The notes under the pieces were generated by a model. The model was given only the letters and a program-made list of their open reading frames with translations. It did not search any database and was not told the origin of the DNA. Made by a program: the position numbers and the translations under genes. 64,000 bases of DNA from Chitinophaga sp. YR627 (GTDB lineage: Bacteria; Bacteroidota; Bacteroidia; Chitinophagales; Chitinophagaceae), in the NCBI RefSeq assembly GCF_900114995.1, contig NZ_FOUX01000003.1, positions 806,001 through 870,000 of the forward strand, read 5' to 3'. This document shows, one piece after another, positions 24,036 through 32,545 of the stretch. The stretch's first letter is position 1; every line of letters begins with the position of its first letter.

Positions 24036-25089
24036 TCAGATAAAAATAATGCACCTGATAACTGGGTTAAATGCAGGTGGCGCAGAGAAAGTAGTATTGG
24101 ATCTTTGTACAATACAGCAGGAGGAAGGAAGAAACCCGCTTGTTGTATCCATAACCGGGAACAAAAAGCTGGAACCCCTGTTTATAAAAAATGGCATTAC
24201 ACCCATTTATCTTTCTGCCGGGCGGAATCTGTTTTCACTAATAAAAGGGGTAAAGGATTTGAGTCGCATTGTGAGAAAGAATGGCATTAACATTCTGCAC
24301 TGTCATTTATTCCACCCGCTTGTGTTTGCTTACCTGCTTAAATTTTTGAATCCTTCATTAAAAATTGTATTTACCTCGCATAGCTTTAACATAGGCTCAC
24401 GGGTGCGGGAGTTTATCACATGGATCACTAAAGGACTGCGTGATGCAGACGTCGTATTTTCAGCAGGCATGAAAAGCCGCATGTATAAGCAGCATGCTAC
24501 AGAGATCATTCCTAACGGTATAAATTTTGCAAGTTATGCTCAAAGCGGGCAGAAAAACCAGGTGTTTACATTTATCTGCATAGCAAGGCTCGACCGGGTG
24601 AAGAATCACATGATGCTGCTTGAGGCTGTCAGCATGTTGAGTAAAGACAGACCTTTTGAGATGTGGTTAGTCGGTGATGGTGAGTTAAGAGAGCAGGCAA
24701 CGCAGTTTGCCGCTGAAAACGGGCTTGAAAAGCATGTTAAATTCCTTGGTTATCGCTCGGACATTCCTGACCTGTTGCGGCAGACACACTGTTTTATACT
24801 GCCGTCACTGTGGGAAGGATTGCCGATATCCATACTTGAAGCCTGTGCTGCATCCGTACCCGTGATCTCTACTTCGGTAGGTAGTATACCGGATTTTTTC
24901 TCAAAGGAAGAAATACTTTATACAGACACGACCGCTGAAAGCATCGCACAGAACATGGCTAAGATGATGGATCATTATGACGGATATGTTGAGTCAGCAG
25001 TAAAATTGCATGGGAAAGCCCATACACAGTTTGACCTGCACCTGATAGGTGAGAAATATATCGGATTATATCGTTCTTTGTTACAATAA
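24025..25089 (+). CDS. Glycosyltransferase family 4-like
   Basis: The start is ATG 24025 (MANDQIKIMHLITGLNAGGAE), overlapping the previous stop by 11 bp; the long upstream extension of the open frame is in the previous gene and lacks family similarity. The 354-residue protein has GGAEKVVLDL, FTFICIARLDRVKNHMMLLEA and an EX7E motif in WEGLPISILEACAA. It is similar in outline to the preceding gene, suggesting a duplicated transferase pair. Confidence 0.85.
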   Translation: MANDQIKIMHLITGLNAGGAEKVVLDLCTIQQEEGRNPLVVSITGNKKLEPLFIKNGITPIYLSAGRNLFSLIKGVKDLSRIVRKNGINILHCHLFHPLVFAYLLKFLNPSLKIVFTSHSFNIGSRVREFITWITKGLRDADVVFSAGMKSRMYKQHATEIIPNGINFASYAQSGQKNQVFTFICIARLDRVKNHMMLLEAVSMLSKDRPFEMWLVGDGELREQATQFAAENGLEKHVKFLGYRSDIPDLLRQTHCFILPSLWEGLPISILEACAASVPVISTSVGSIPDFFSKEEILYTDTTAESIAQNMAKMMDHYDGYVESAVKLHGKAHTQFDLHLIGEKYIGLYRSLLQ

Positions 25090-25100
25090 AAAATCTGCAT

Positions 25101-26588
25101 ATGTCGAAAATCTGGATACTGTGTAGTTTTCTGAGCATGCTGTGCTCGTACACATTCGCTCAACGGACATCGCTTACTTATGAAAGCAGCAATGAGGATA
25201 TCGTAAATCCTGAGAGGGGTTTTTACCGCACTTATTACGCTTATGCCAATAAGTACGAAGCGCTGAACGCACAGGAGCTATCCAGTCTGAGGAATGGCGT
25301 AGTTCCTTTTAAAGATTGTCCTTATAAGGTCAATATAAGCATTATTTTACGCTGTTTCTCTCTTGACGGTTTTCAGGACAAAGATCTGACGCAGCAACTA
25401 CTCGATAATATCGATAATGATTTTGCCATAGCAAGAAAAGCGGGAATAAAGATGATTATCCGCTTTGGTTACAAGTTTGCCGCTACGCCTAATTACAAAC
25501 CACCTTATGGAGACGCCCCCCTGGCAAGAGTGAAACAACATATTGCGCAGCTGCAGCCTATACTCAGAAAGAATGCTGACGTCATAGCTATTGCGCAACT
25601 GGGTTTTATTGGTTTGTGGGGAGAAGGGTATTATAGTGACTATTATGGCATACCTGGTACTTCAAGCACCGGACAGAATCTGCGTGACAGAGCTCAACTC
25701 CTGGATGCATTTTTGAAAGCGCTTCCAGCTCCGCTTATTGTACAGGTACGTCACCCGACATCTAAACAGGATTATCAGGCGCTTATCAAAAACAAAACGC
25801 TGGCTGCCAGGATCGGGTTTCACAATGACGCATTTCTGGGGCCTAACGATGATATGGGCACTTTTAAATCGCAGGACATGAGTGCCGGCGGCAGGGCTAG
25901 GAATTCCAGTGCCGTGCTGATGAGCTATGTACAAAGCGGTTCTGCCAACACGGCGATGGGAGGAGAATCTGCAGCATCCAATCCCCCTTATGATAAGTGC
26001 TCGGCACAGGGAGGACAGGCTGAAAACAGGCTGGCAATGGACCACTTTTCTTATCTGAACTCATCATACCACAGAACCGTGCTGACCGGCTGGGCACCTT
26101 GTATAGAAGATATTAAACGTAAGCTTGGCTATAGACTGGTGCTGGAAAGTGGAGCTTATTCAACCCGTACCAGGGCGAATGATACCTTTTCCATTGCCAT
26201 CAGCATCACTAATGAAGGGTATGCAGCTCCTTTTAATTCCAAAAATGTATCTCTGATATTATACAACCAGGCGACAAAAAAAGCCTATTCAGCCTTATTA
26301 CCGGTGGATGTACGCTCCTGGTCCCCCGGTACGCAATCACTGAACGCAGTATTCTCTCTGGGCAGCGGCGTACCGGAAGGAAAGTATGATTTATTACTGG
26401 GTGTGGCTGATAATAATGCATCTCTTGCGAAAAACCCCGATTTTGCTATTAAATTTGCCAATAAGGATGTCTGGAGGGACGATGTGATAGCAAATGACCT
26501 GCATTGTACGCTTACAGTTGCTGGTCAGAGAAGTGGCAGCGCAATTAAAACTACATCCGGAAAGAAAAAGGTGTTGATTATACAATAG
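25101..26588 (+). CDS. Secreted DUF4874/DUF4832 protein
   Basis: A 495-residue exported protein with a signal peptide (about 1-20, WILCSFLSMLCSYTFAQ). The N-terminal half has NPERGFYRTYYAYANKYE and an alpha/beta-barrel-like region with IAQLGFIGLWGEGYYSDYYG, matching DUF4874; the second half, with HNDAFLGPNDDMGTF and a beta-rich tail, matches DUF4832. The barrel and its conserved acidic residues suggest a glycoside-hydrolase-like fold, but no activity is established. Its place inside the EPS operon suggests a role in trimming or modifying the glycan. Confidence 0.8.
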   Translation: MSKIWILCSFLSMLCSYTFAQRTSLTYESSNEDIVNPERGFYRTYYAYANKYEALNAQELSSLRNGVVPFKDCPYKVNISIILRCFSLDGFQDKDLTQQLLDNIDNDFAIARKAGIKMIIRFGYKFAATPNYKPPYGDAPLARVKQHIAQLQPILRKNADVIAIAQLGFIGLWGEGYYSDYYGIPGTSSTGQNLRDRAQLLDAFLKALPAPLIVQVRHPTSKQDYQALIKNKTLAARIGFHNDAFLGPNDDMGTFKSQDMSAGGRARNSSAVLMSYVQSGSANTAMGGESAASNPPYDKCSAQGGQAENRLAMDHFSYLNSSYHRTVLTGWAPCIEDIKRKLGYRLVLESGAYSTRTRANDTFSIAISITNEGYAAPFNSKNVSLILYNQATKKAYSALLPVDVRSWSPGTQSLNAVFSLGSGVPEGKYDLLLGVADNNASLAKNPDFAIKFANKDVWRDDVIANDLHCTLTVAGQRSGSAIKTTSGKKKVLIIQ

Positions 26589-26608
26589 TAGTTAAGTTTC
26601 AAATTATA

Positions 26609-27673
26609 ATGACCGATAAGTTTAAGATTCTCTTTCTGATTACTAAAAGTGAAGTTGGTGGTGCACAGAAATATGTGAAGGAACAAATGGATATATGCAG
26701 GGATGCGGCACATGTCTATCTGGCTACGAATATGCCGGGCTGGCTGAGTGAGCAGACCGGAAGTTATGCCGCAGACATATTATTTGATAACCGTATTGAG
26801 AGTCGTCTTTCTCCAGGTTTTCTGATTGCACTGACTAAGTTTATCAAAAAGAATAAAATCGATCTTATTGTCTGTAACAGTGCAAATGGTGGCTTATATG
26901 GCAGATTGTCGGCACTCTGGTGTGGTATTCCGGCCATATATGTTTCACATGGCTGGTCATCTGTTTATAACGGGGGCAAACTAGCCTTTCTGCTAAATAG
27001 AATTGAAAAATGGCTGGCTTTTGTGCAGGGAAAAGTGTTATGTGTATCGGAAGCCGATTATAGGATCGCAAGAGAAAAAATAGGTATTGCTGAACACAGG
27101 TTGGTCTTGCTCAGAAATAATATATTTCCTGTGAAAACCAGTAAGCAGCCACTTACCTACGATGGGGGAAAACTCCGGTTACTGGCGCTGGCAAGGTTTG
27201 CCCATCCTAAAAGAATGGACCTGCTCCTGGATACTGCCAGTCAACTGGACTATATTGACGTGCATATCTTTGGGGATGGTCCGGAGTTTTCAGCCGTTCA
27301 GGCGGAGGTGAAGGCCAGGAACATTGACAATATTATCCTGCACGGAGAGGTCAAAAACTTCAACGACTTTAACAGCTACCATGCCTTTATCCTGCTTTCA
27401 GATAGTGAAGGATTACCAATGTCAGCACTGGAGGCTATCTCTGCAGGGATGCCATCGATATTGAGTAATGTAGGCGGTTGTAAAGAACTGGTGGAGAATG
27501 GAGATCTGCTGGTAGAAAACAATGTTGCATCCGTTACCAATGCTTTACAGTTGTTGAAAACAAGCTTTCCCTTATATCAACAGTCGATGAAACCCTTTTT
27601 CGATAAGAACTTTAATTTAGCAGAAAGAGCTGCTTTTTTTATAGATTTATACCGCTCGTTAATTAAGAAATAA
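26609..27673 (+). CDS. Glycosyltransferase family 4-like
   Basis: A 354-residue GT-B protein. ILFLITKSEVGGAQKYVKEQM is the N-terminal acceptor-domain loop, LRLLALARFAHPKRMDLLLD and VHIFGDGPEFSAVQ belong to the donor domain, and SDSEGLPMSALEAISAG contains the EX7E motif. It follows the DUF4832 gene by 20 bp. Donor and acceptor are unknown. Confidence 0.85.
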   Translation: MTDKFKILFLITKSEVGGAQKYVKEQMDICRDAAHVYLATNMPGWLSEQTGSYAADILFDNRIESRLSPGFLIALTKFIKKNKIDLIVCNSANGGLYGRLSALWCGIPAIYVSHGWSSVYNGGKLAFLLNRIEKWLAFVQGKVLCVSEADYRIAREKIGIAEHRLVLLRNNIFPVKTSKQPLTYDGGKLRLLALARFAHPKRMDLLLDTASQLDYIDVHIFGDGPEFSAVQAEVKARNIDNIILHGEVKNFNDFNSYHAFILLSDSEGLPMSALEAISAGMPSILSNVGGCKELVENGDLLVENNVASVTNALQLLKTSFPLYQQSMKPFFDKNFNLAERAAFFIDLYRSLIKK

Positions 27674-27683
27674 CACATAATCA

Positions 27684-28655
27684 ATGATTTATCTAATTGG
27701 AGCTTCAGGCTTTATTGGAACTGTTCTTAGCAAGGAACTCAAACAGGAGAATGTCACCTTCAAAAATCTTGATAAGCAAAGTTCTGCTACCTATCCGGAT
27801 ACAACCGTCATCACAGATATTCGTAATAAAGAACAAATTACTGCGAATATAGGCCAGGGTAATGGAGACGATTGGGTTGTGCTGCTGGCTGCCGAGCATA
27901 GAGATGACGTTTCTCCAACCAGTCTGTATTATGATGTTAACGTAACGGGCACACAGAACGTGCTGGATGTCATGGAGGCAAAAGGGCTCAATAAGATCAT
28001 CTTTACAAGTTCAGTGGCAATATATGGATTAGATAAAAACGATCCTTCCGAAGACCATCCGGCGGACCCGTTCAATCACTATGGTAAAAGTAAATGGGCC
28101 GCAGAGGAAGTATTGAGAGCATGGTATGAAAAGGATCCGGCAAACCGCTCACTTGTTATCATTCGTCCGACAGTAGTATTTGGCCCGGGTAACAGAGGGA
28201 ATGTTTACAACCTCCTTAAACAGATCGCAACCGGCAAGTTTGTGATGATCGGAAAAGGTGAGAATAAAAAGTCAATGGCTTATGTAGACAATATCACCGG
28301 ACTTATCAGATATGCCATAAAGAACGTTTCAGGTTATAACGTATTCAACTATGCGGATAAACCTGACCTGTCCATGAATGAGCTCGTGAAAGTAGCAGAA
28401 GAATCATTGAACAAAAAACTGCCAGGCATCCGGATACCTTATCCTGTAGGATATATGGCTGGTATTTCCTTTGACATCCTTTCTACAATCACACGTAAGA
28501 AGTTCCCTATAAGTGCTGTAAGGGTCAAGAAGTTCTGTGCCACTACTCAATTCTCAAATACAACAATCATAAAACATGGTTATAAACCGGCAGTTTCACT
28601 GAAAGAGGGACTTGCCAGGACACTGAGTGCTATTGTGGCCGACGATCGGCGTTAA
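27684..28655 (+). CDS. NAD-dependent sugar epimerase/dehydratase
   Basis: A 323-residue extended SDR. The dinucleotide loop is GASGFIG (residues 6-12), the Ser/YxxxK catalytic elements are FTSSVAIYG and HYGKSK, and RPTVVFGPGNRGNVYNLL is the substrate-side segment typical of UDP-hexose epimerases. It may supply a UDP-sugar for the glycan or act with a lipid-carrier transferase encoded elsewhere. The substrate cannot be fixed from sequence. It sits 10 bp after a glycosyltransferase gene and 24 bp before gmd. Confidence 0.82.
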   Translation: MIYLIGASGFIGTVLSKELKQENVTFKNLDKQSSATYPDTTVITDIRNKEQITANIGQGNGDDWVVLLAAEHRDDVSPTSLYYDVNVTGTQNVLDVMEAKGLNKIIFTSSVAIYGLDKNDPSEDHPADPFNHYGKSKWAAEEVLRAWYEKDPANRSLVIIRPTVVFGPGNRGNVYNLLKQIATGKFVMIGKGENKKSMAYVDNITGLIRYAIKNVSGYNVFNYADKPDLSMNELVKVAEESLNKKLPGIRIPYPVGYMAGISFDILSTITRKKFPISAVRVKKFCATTQFSNTTIIKHGYKPAVSLKEGLARTLSAIVADDRR

Positions 28656-28679
28656 ACATAATATTAAAACGTAGACCCC

Positions 28680-29792
28680 ATGAAGACAGCTTTAATAACT
28701 GGTATAACTGGCCAGGATGGAGCTTATCTTAGCGAATTGCTGCTAAACCAGGGATATGATGTCCATGGTATTAAGCGTCGGAGCTCATTGTTTAATACGG
28801 ATCGTATCGACCATCTGTATCAGAATCCACAGGACCCTGACGTGAGGTTTAAACTGCATTACGGCGACTTGACAGATTCAACCAACCTGATTCGCATTAT
28901 TCAGCAGGTGCAACCTGATGAAATATATAATCTGGGCGCCATGAGTCATGTGCAGGTGAGCTTTGAGACACCTGAATATACAGCGAATGCAGATGGTATC
29001 GGCACACTCAGGATACTGGAGGCAATCAGGTTGCTGGGACTTACACAGAAAACAAAGATCTATCAGGCGTCCACGTCTGAACTTTACGGACTGGTGCAGG
29101 AAGTGCCGCAATCAGAACAAACCCCTTTTTATCCACGTTCTCCTTATGCTGTTGCTAAGCTGTACGCTTACTGGATCACAGTTAACTACAGGGAGGCGTA
29201 TAATATGTATGCCTGCAATGGGATCCTTTTTAATCATGAAAGTCCGCTGAGAGGGGAAACCTTCGTCACCCGTAAGATTACCCGTGGTGTCGCGCAGATC
29301 GCTTTAGGTATGCAGGATAAACTGTACATGGGTAATCTGAACGCACAACGCGACTGGGGCCACGCAAAGGACTATGTAGAAGCGATGTGGCTGATATTGC
29401 AGCAGGAAAAGGCAGAAGATTATGTTATTGCAACAGGTATCACTACACCGGTAAGAGATTTTATCAGAATGGCCTTTGCCGAGGCGGGTGTTGAAGTTGA
29501 ATTCAGAGGAGCAGGCATAGATGAAAAAGGAATCGTGAAAAGTACAGCTGCACATATAACGGCCCTGACACCTGGTCAGGAAGTTGTCGCCATTGACCCG
29601 CGATATTTCAGACCTACGGAAGTGGACCTTTTAATTGGTGATCCGTCAAAAGCACAAACGAAACTGGGCTGGACACCAAAATATGACCTGCGTGCACTCG
29701 TAAGTGAAATGGTGGCGGCAGACCTTGAATTGTTCCGCAGAGAAAAGCTGTTGAAAGAGGCCGGGTTTAAAATCTTTAATCAATACGAATAA
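28680..29792 (+). CDS. gmd: GDP-mannose 4,6-dehydratase
   Basis: Converts GDP-mannose to GDP-4-keto-6-deoxymannose. Characteristic segments: GITGQDGAYLSELLL (dinucleotide loop), IKRRSSLFNTDRIDHLY, YNLGAMSHVQVSFETPEYTA, STSELYG, YPRSPYAVAKLYAYW (YxxxK) and FNHESPLRGETFVTRK. A length of 370 residues is normal. It is followed after 6 bp by fcl, so the pair makes GDP-L-fucose. Confidence 0.96.
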   Translation: MKTALITGITGQDGAYLSELLLNQGYDVHGIKRRSSLFNTDRIDHLYQNPQDPDVRFKLHYGDLTDSTNLIRIIQQVQPDEIYNLGAMSHVQVSFETPEYTANADGIGTLRILEAIRLLGLTQKTKIYQASTSELYGLVQEVPQSEQTPFYPRSPYAVAKLYAYWITVNYREAYNMYACNGILFNHESPLRGETFVTRKITRGVAQIALGMQDKLYMGNLNAQRDWGHAKDYVEAMWLILQQEKAEDYVIATGITTPVRDFIRMAFAEAGVEVEFRGAGIDEKGIVKSTAAHITALTPGQEVVAIDPRYFRPTEVDLLIGDPSKAQTKLGWTPKYDLRALVSEMVAADLELFRREKLLKEAGFKIFNQYE

Positions 29793-29798
29793 ACGCTC

Positions 29799-30728
29799 AT
29801 GGAGCAACAGGATAAGATTTATGTAGCAGGGCATAGAGGCATGGTCGGTTCTGCTATTGTCAGAAGATTACAGCAAGCGGGGTTTACAAATATTGTGACC
29901 CGTAGTTCTGCTGAACTGGATCTCCGTAATCAGGAGGCTACTGCTGCTTTCTTTGCTGCAGAGCGCCCGGCCTATGTTTTCCTGGCTGCCGCTAAAGTAG
30001 GTGGGATTGTTGCCAATAATACTTTCCGGGCTGAATTTATATATGAGAACATTATGATTCAAAATAATGTTATTCATCATGCCTATCTGAATGGCGTCAA
30101 TAAACTCATGTTCCTGGGGTCGTCCTGCATATATCCCAAACTGGCGCCACAGCCACTTAAAGAGGATTATTTGCTGACTGGACTGCTTGAGCCGACAAAT
30201 GAGCCTTATGCGATCGCCAAGATAGCCGGTATTAAGATGTGCGATGCTTACCGTGCCCAGTATGGATGCAACTTCGTATCTGTGATGCCGACAAATCTTT
30301 ATGGGCCCAACGATAACTATGATCTTAAAAACTCCCACGTATTGCCAGCCCTGTTACGCAAGTTTCACGAGGCAAAGAAAAACAATGCGGAAGAGGTAGT
30401 GATATGGGGCACAGGCACCCCCCTGAGAGAATTTTTGCATGCCGATGATATGGCAGATGCCTGCTTCTTCCTGATGCAGCATTATAATGAAGATGGCCTG
30501 GTAAATATTGGAGTGGGAGAAGATATCAGTATCAAAGACCTGGCACTGCTGGTGAAGAAAATAACCGGCTATGAAGGTAACCTGTCATTTGATACAACTA
30601 AACCAGATGGTACTCCACGTAAGCTTATGGACGTAAGTAAGCTGCATAAACTTGGATGGAAAGCGAAAATCGGACTCGAGGAAGGTATTACTTCCGTATA
30701 CGCAGCTGTTCGGGAAAACGTATTATAA
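29799..30728 (+). CDS. fcl: GDP-L-fucose synthase
   Basis: Epimerises and reduces GDP-4-keto-6-deoxymannose to GDP-L-fucose with NADPH. Visible are the N-terminal VAGHRGMVGSAIVRRL loop, AAKVGGI, FLGSSCIYPKLAPQP, EPYAIAKIAGIKMCDAYR (YxxxK) and MPTNLYGPNDNYD. A length of 309 residues is normal. It is the last sugar-nucleotide gene of the EPS locus. Confidence 0.96.
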   Translation: MEQQDKIYVAGHRGMVGSAIVRRLQQAGFTNIVTRSSAELDLRNQEATAAFFAAERPAYVFLAAAKVGGIVANNTFRAEFIYENIMIQNNVIHHAYLNGVNKLMFLGSSCIYPKLAPQPLKEDYLLTGLLEPTNEPYAIAKIAGIKMCDAYRAQYGCNFVSVMPTNLYGPNDNYDLKNSHVLPALLRKFHEAKKNNAEEVVIWGTGTPLREFLHADDMADACFFLMQHYNEDGLVNIGVGEDISIKDLALLVKKITGYEGNLSFDTTKPDGTPRKLMDVSKLHKLGWKAKIGLEEGITSVYAAVRENVL

Positions 30729-30848
30729 GATTTCGTTTTCCACCCTTAGTCGAGCATATAGTGAGGGAAAAGTGTTCCTTTAGCGTGAAATATGCCATAA
30801 ATCTGTAGTATTACAGAATAAAGTACTATTGTACCAACTCTAATCGCT

Positions 30849-30856
30849 TATATTTG
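30849..30856 (+). promoter_or_regulatory. -7 box before the Wzi-like gene (TATATTTG)
   Basis: TATATTTG fits TAnnTTTG, 24 bp before the ATG at 30881. The Wzi-like gene therefore probably has its own promoter, unlike the 48-bp modules used by the three upstream operons. Confidence 0.55.
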
Positions 30857-30880
30857 TAGCAGGCAAGCAAATTATTCCTT

Positions 30881-32452
30881 ATGTTCAAGAAATGTATTAC
30901 CCCCGTGTTTGTTCTGGTTTGCTTAGGAATTTCATTGAGCTCTACCGTTCGCGCACAAAGTATCGGCCGTCAGTATTCTCTGGGATTTTATAAGTCCACT
31001 TCAGACAGTAATGGCTACCACTCTTCTCAAAGAGATTATTCAATTGAACCAACTTTTGATCTCCCCACCGGAGATACGACCCGTAAACAAAGCTGGTTAT
31101 ACCGGAAATTATTCAGAGAGCATTTGCTGGAAGTAAAAGGTGATGATTACAACTTTTATGGTAGCATCCTGCCCGATCTGATCGTAGGGCACAGCGGAGA
31201 TAATGGAACCGTATGGGTGAATACCCGTGGTTTTGTTATCGGAGGTACCATCGGTAAGAACCTCACTTTCCGTTCTGAATTTTATGAAAACCAGGCAAAA
31301 ATGCCTGCGTACCTGGATGCCTATGGACGTGAGAACAGGATTGTGCCGGGCCAGGGCGAATGGAAAGCCTATAAAGGTGATAAGTTTGACTATGCTTATG
31401 CTTCAGCCCTGATCAATTATAAAGCAGGCAAACACTTTGATTTCCAGTTGGGCTATGATAAGAATTTCATTGGTGACGGTTATCGTTCCATGCTCTTGTC
31501 TGACGCGGCTTTCAACTATCCTTTCCTGAAGATCATCGCAAACGTAGGTAAGGTGCAGTATACCACTATGTGGGCGCAGTTTATTGATATGCAATATCCC
31601 AAAGCCTCTTACGACAATGGATACCGTAAGAAGTGGGGCGTATTCAATTACCTGGACTGGAATATCAGCAAGAAGATCTCCATTGGCTTATTTGAAGCTG
31701 TGATCTGGCAGGATTCCGATTCCACCGGTAAACGCGGTTTTGATGCCAGCTATCTGAACCCAATTGTATTCCTGCGTCCTGTGGAGTTCTCCGTAGGTTC
31801 TCCGGATAACGCACTTTTGGGTCTGAATGCGAAATATGCTATCTCCAACAACAGTACCTTCTACGGTCAGTTTATCCTGGATGAGTTTAAACTGGACCAG
31901 ATCACTGGTGGTAAAGGCTGGTGGGGTAATAAATTCGGTGGCCAGTTTGGTTTCCGTTCAAACGACCTGTTTAAAGTAAAAAACCTGAACTTCCTGACAG
32001 AGGTGAACGCAGCAAGGCCTTACACCTATTCTCAGCGTAGTACACTTAATAACTACGGGCATTATAACCAGCCACTGGCACACCCTATGGGAGCTAACTT
32101 CGTGGAGTGGGTGAATATTGCAGATTTCAGATATAAAAGGATCTTCCTGCGTGGACAGGTCACTGTTGCGAAATATGGACTTGATACTGCCGGTGTAAAC
32201 TATGGTAAGGACATCAATAAGTCTTATTTCACCCGTACAGTAGATTATGGTAATCATATCGGTCAGGGTCTTAAGACTAATTTCCTGTATGTGCAGGGAA
32301 CAGCAGCTTACCTGCTGAACCCGAAATATAACCTTCGTGTGGAAGCATCTGTGACTGCCAGGAAGGAAAGCAACAACAACTGGGATAAGAAAGAACTGAT
32401 CTTCCAGTTTGGATTGAGAAGTGCTTTCCGTCAGCTGTACTACGATCTTTAG
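30881..32452 (+). CDS. Wzi/RemB-like outer-membrane protein
   Basis: A 523-residue protein with a signal peptide (about 1-25, ending VRAQ) and a beta-barrel-like pattern of alternating hydrophobic residues through to a C-terminal aromatic strand (FRQLYYDL). It resembles capsule-assembly Wzi proteins and the related gliding-motility protein RemB of Bacteroidota. Wzi anchors polysaccharide at the cell surface. The position directly after the EPS genes supports that role; RemB-like adhesion is the alternative. A terminator follows at 32472. Confidence 0.7.
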   Translation: MFKKCITPVFVLVCLGISLSSTVRAQSIGRQYSLGFYKSTSDSNGYHSSQRDYSIEPTFDLPTGDTTRKQSWLYRKLFREHLLEVKGDDYNFYGSILPDLIVGHSGDNGTVWVNTRGFVIGGTIGKNLTFRSEFYENQAKMPAYLDAYGRENRIVPGQGEWKAYKGDKFDYAYASALINYKAGKHFDFQLGYDKNFIGDGYRSMLLSDAAFNYPFLKIIANVGKVQYTTMWAQFIDMQYPKASYDNGYRKKWGVFNYLDWNISKKISIGLFEAVIWQDSDSTGKRGFDASYLNPIVFLRPVEFSVGSPDNALLGLNAKYAISNNSTFYGQFILDEFKLDQITGGKGWWGNKFGGQFGFRSNDLFKVKNLNFLTEVNAARPYTYSQRSTLNNYGHYNQPLAHPMGANFVEWVNIADFRYKRIFLRGQVTVAKYGLDTAGVNYGKDINKSYFTRTVDYGNHIGQGLKTNFLYVQGTAAYLLNPKYNLRVEASVTARKESNNNWDKKELIFQFGLRSAFRQLYYDL

Positions 32453-32471
32453 TTTGCTGAAAAAGCTATAT

Positions 32472-32503
32472 AAGCCTCCCGGGATACCGGGAGGCTTTTT
32501 TTA
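32472..32503 (+). terminator. Rho-independent terminator ending the EPS locus
   Basis: AAGCCTCCCGG (32472-32482) pairs with CCGGGAGGCTT (32487-32497) with a 4-nt loop and a T-run. Confidence 0.9.
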
Positions 32504-32545
32504 TTCCGGCTGTCAGGCGTGCCTACATTTTACTAACTTCGCGCC

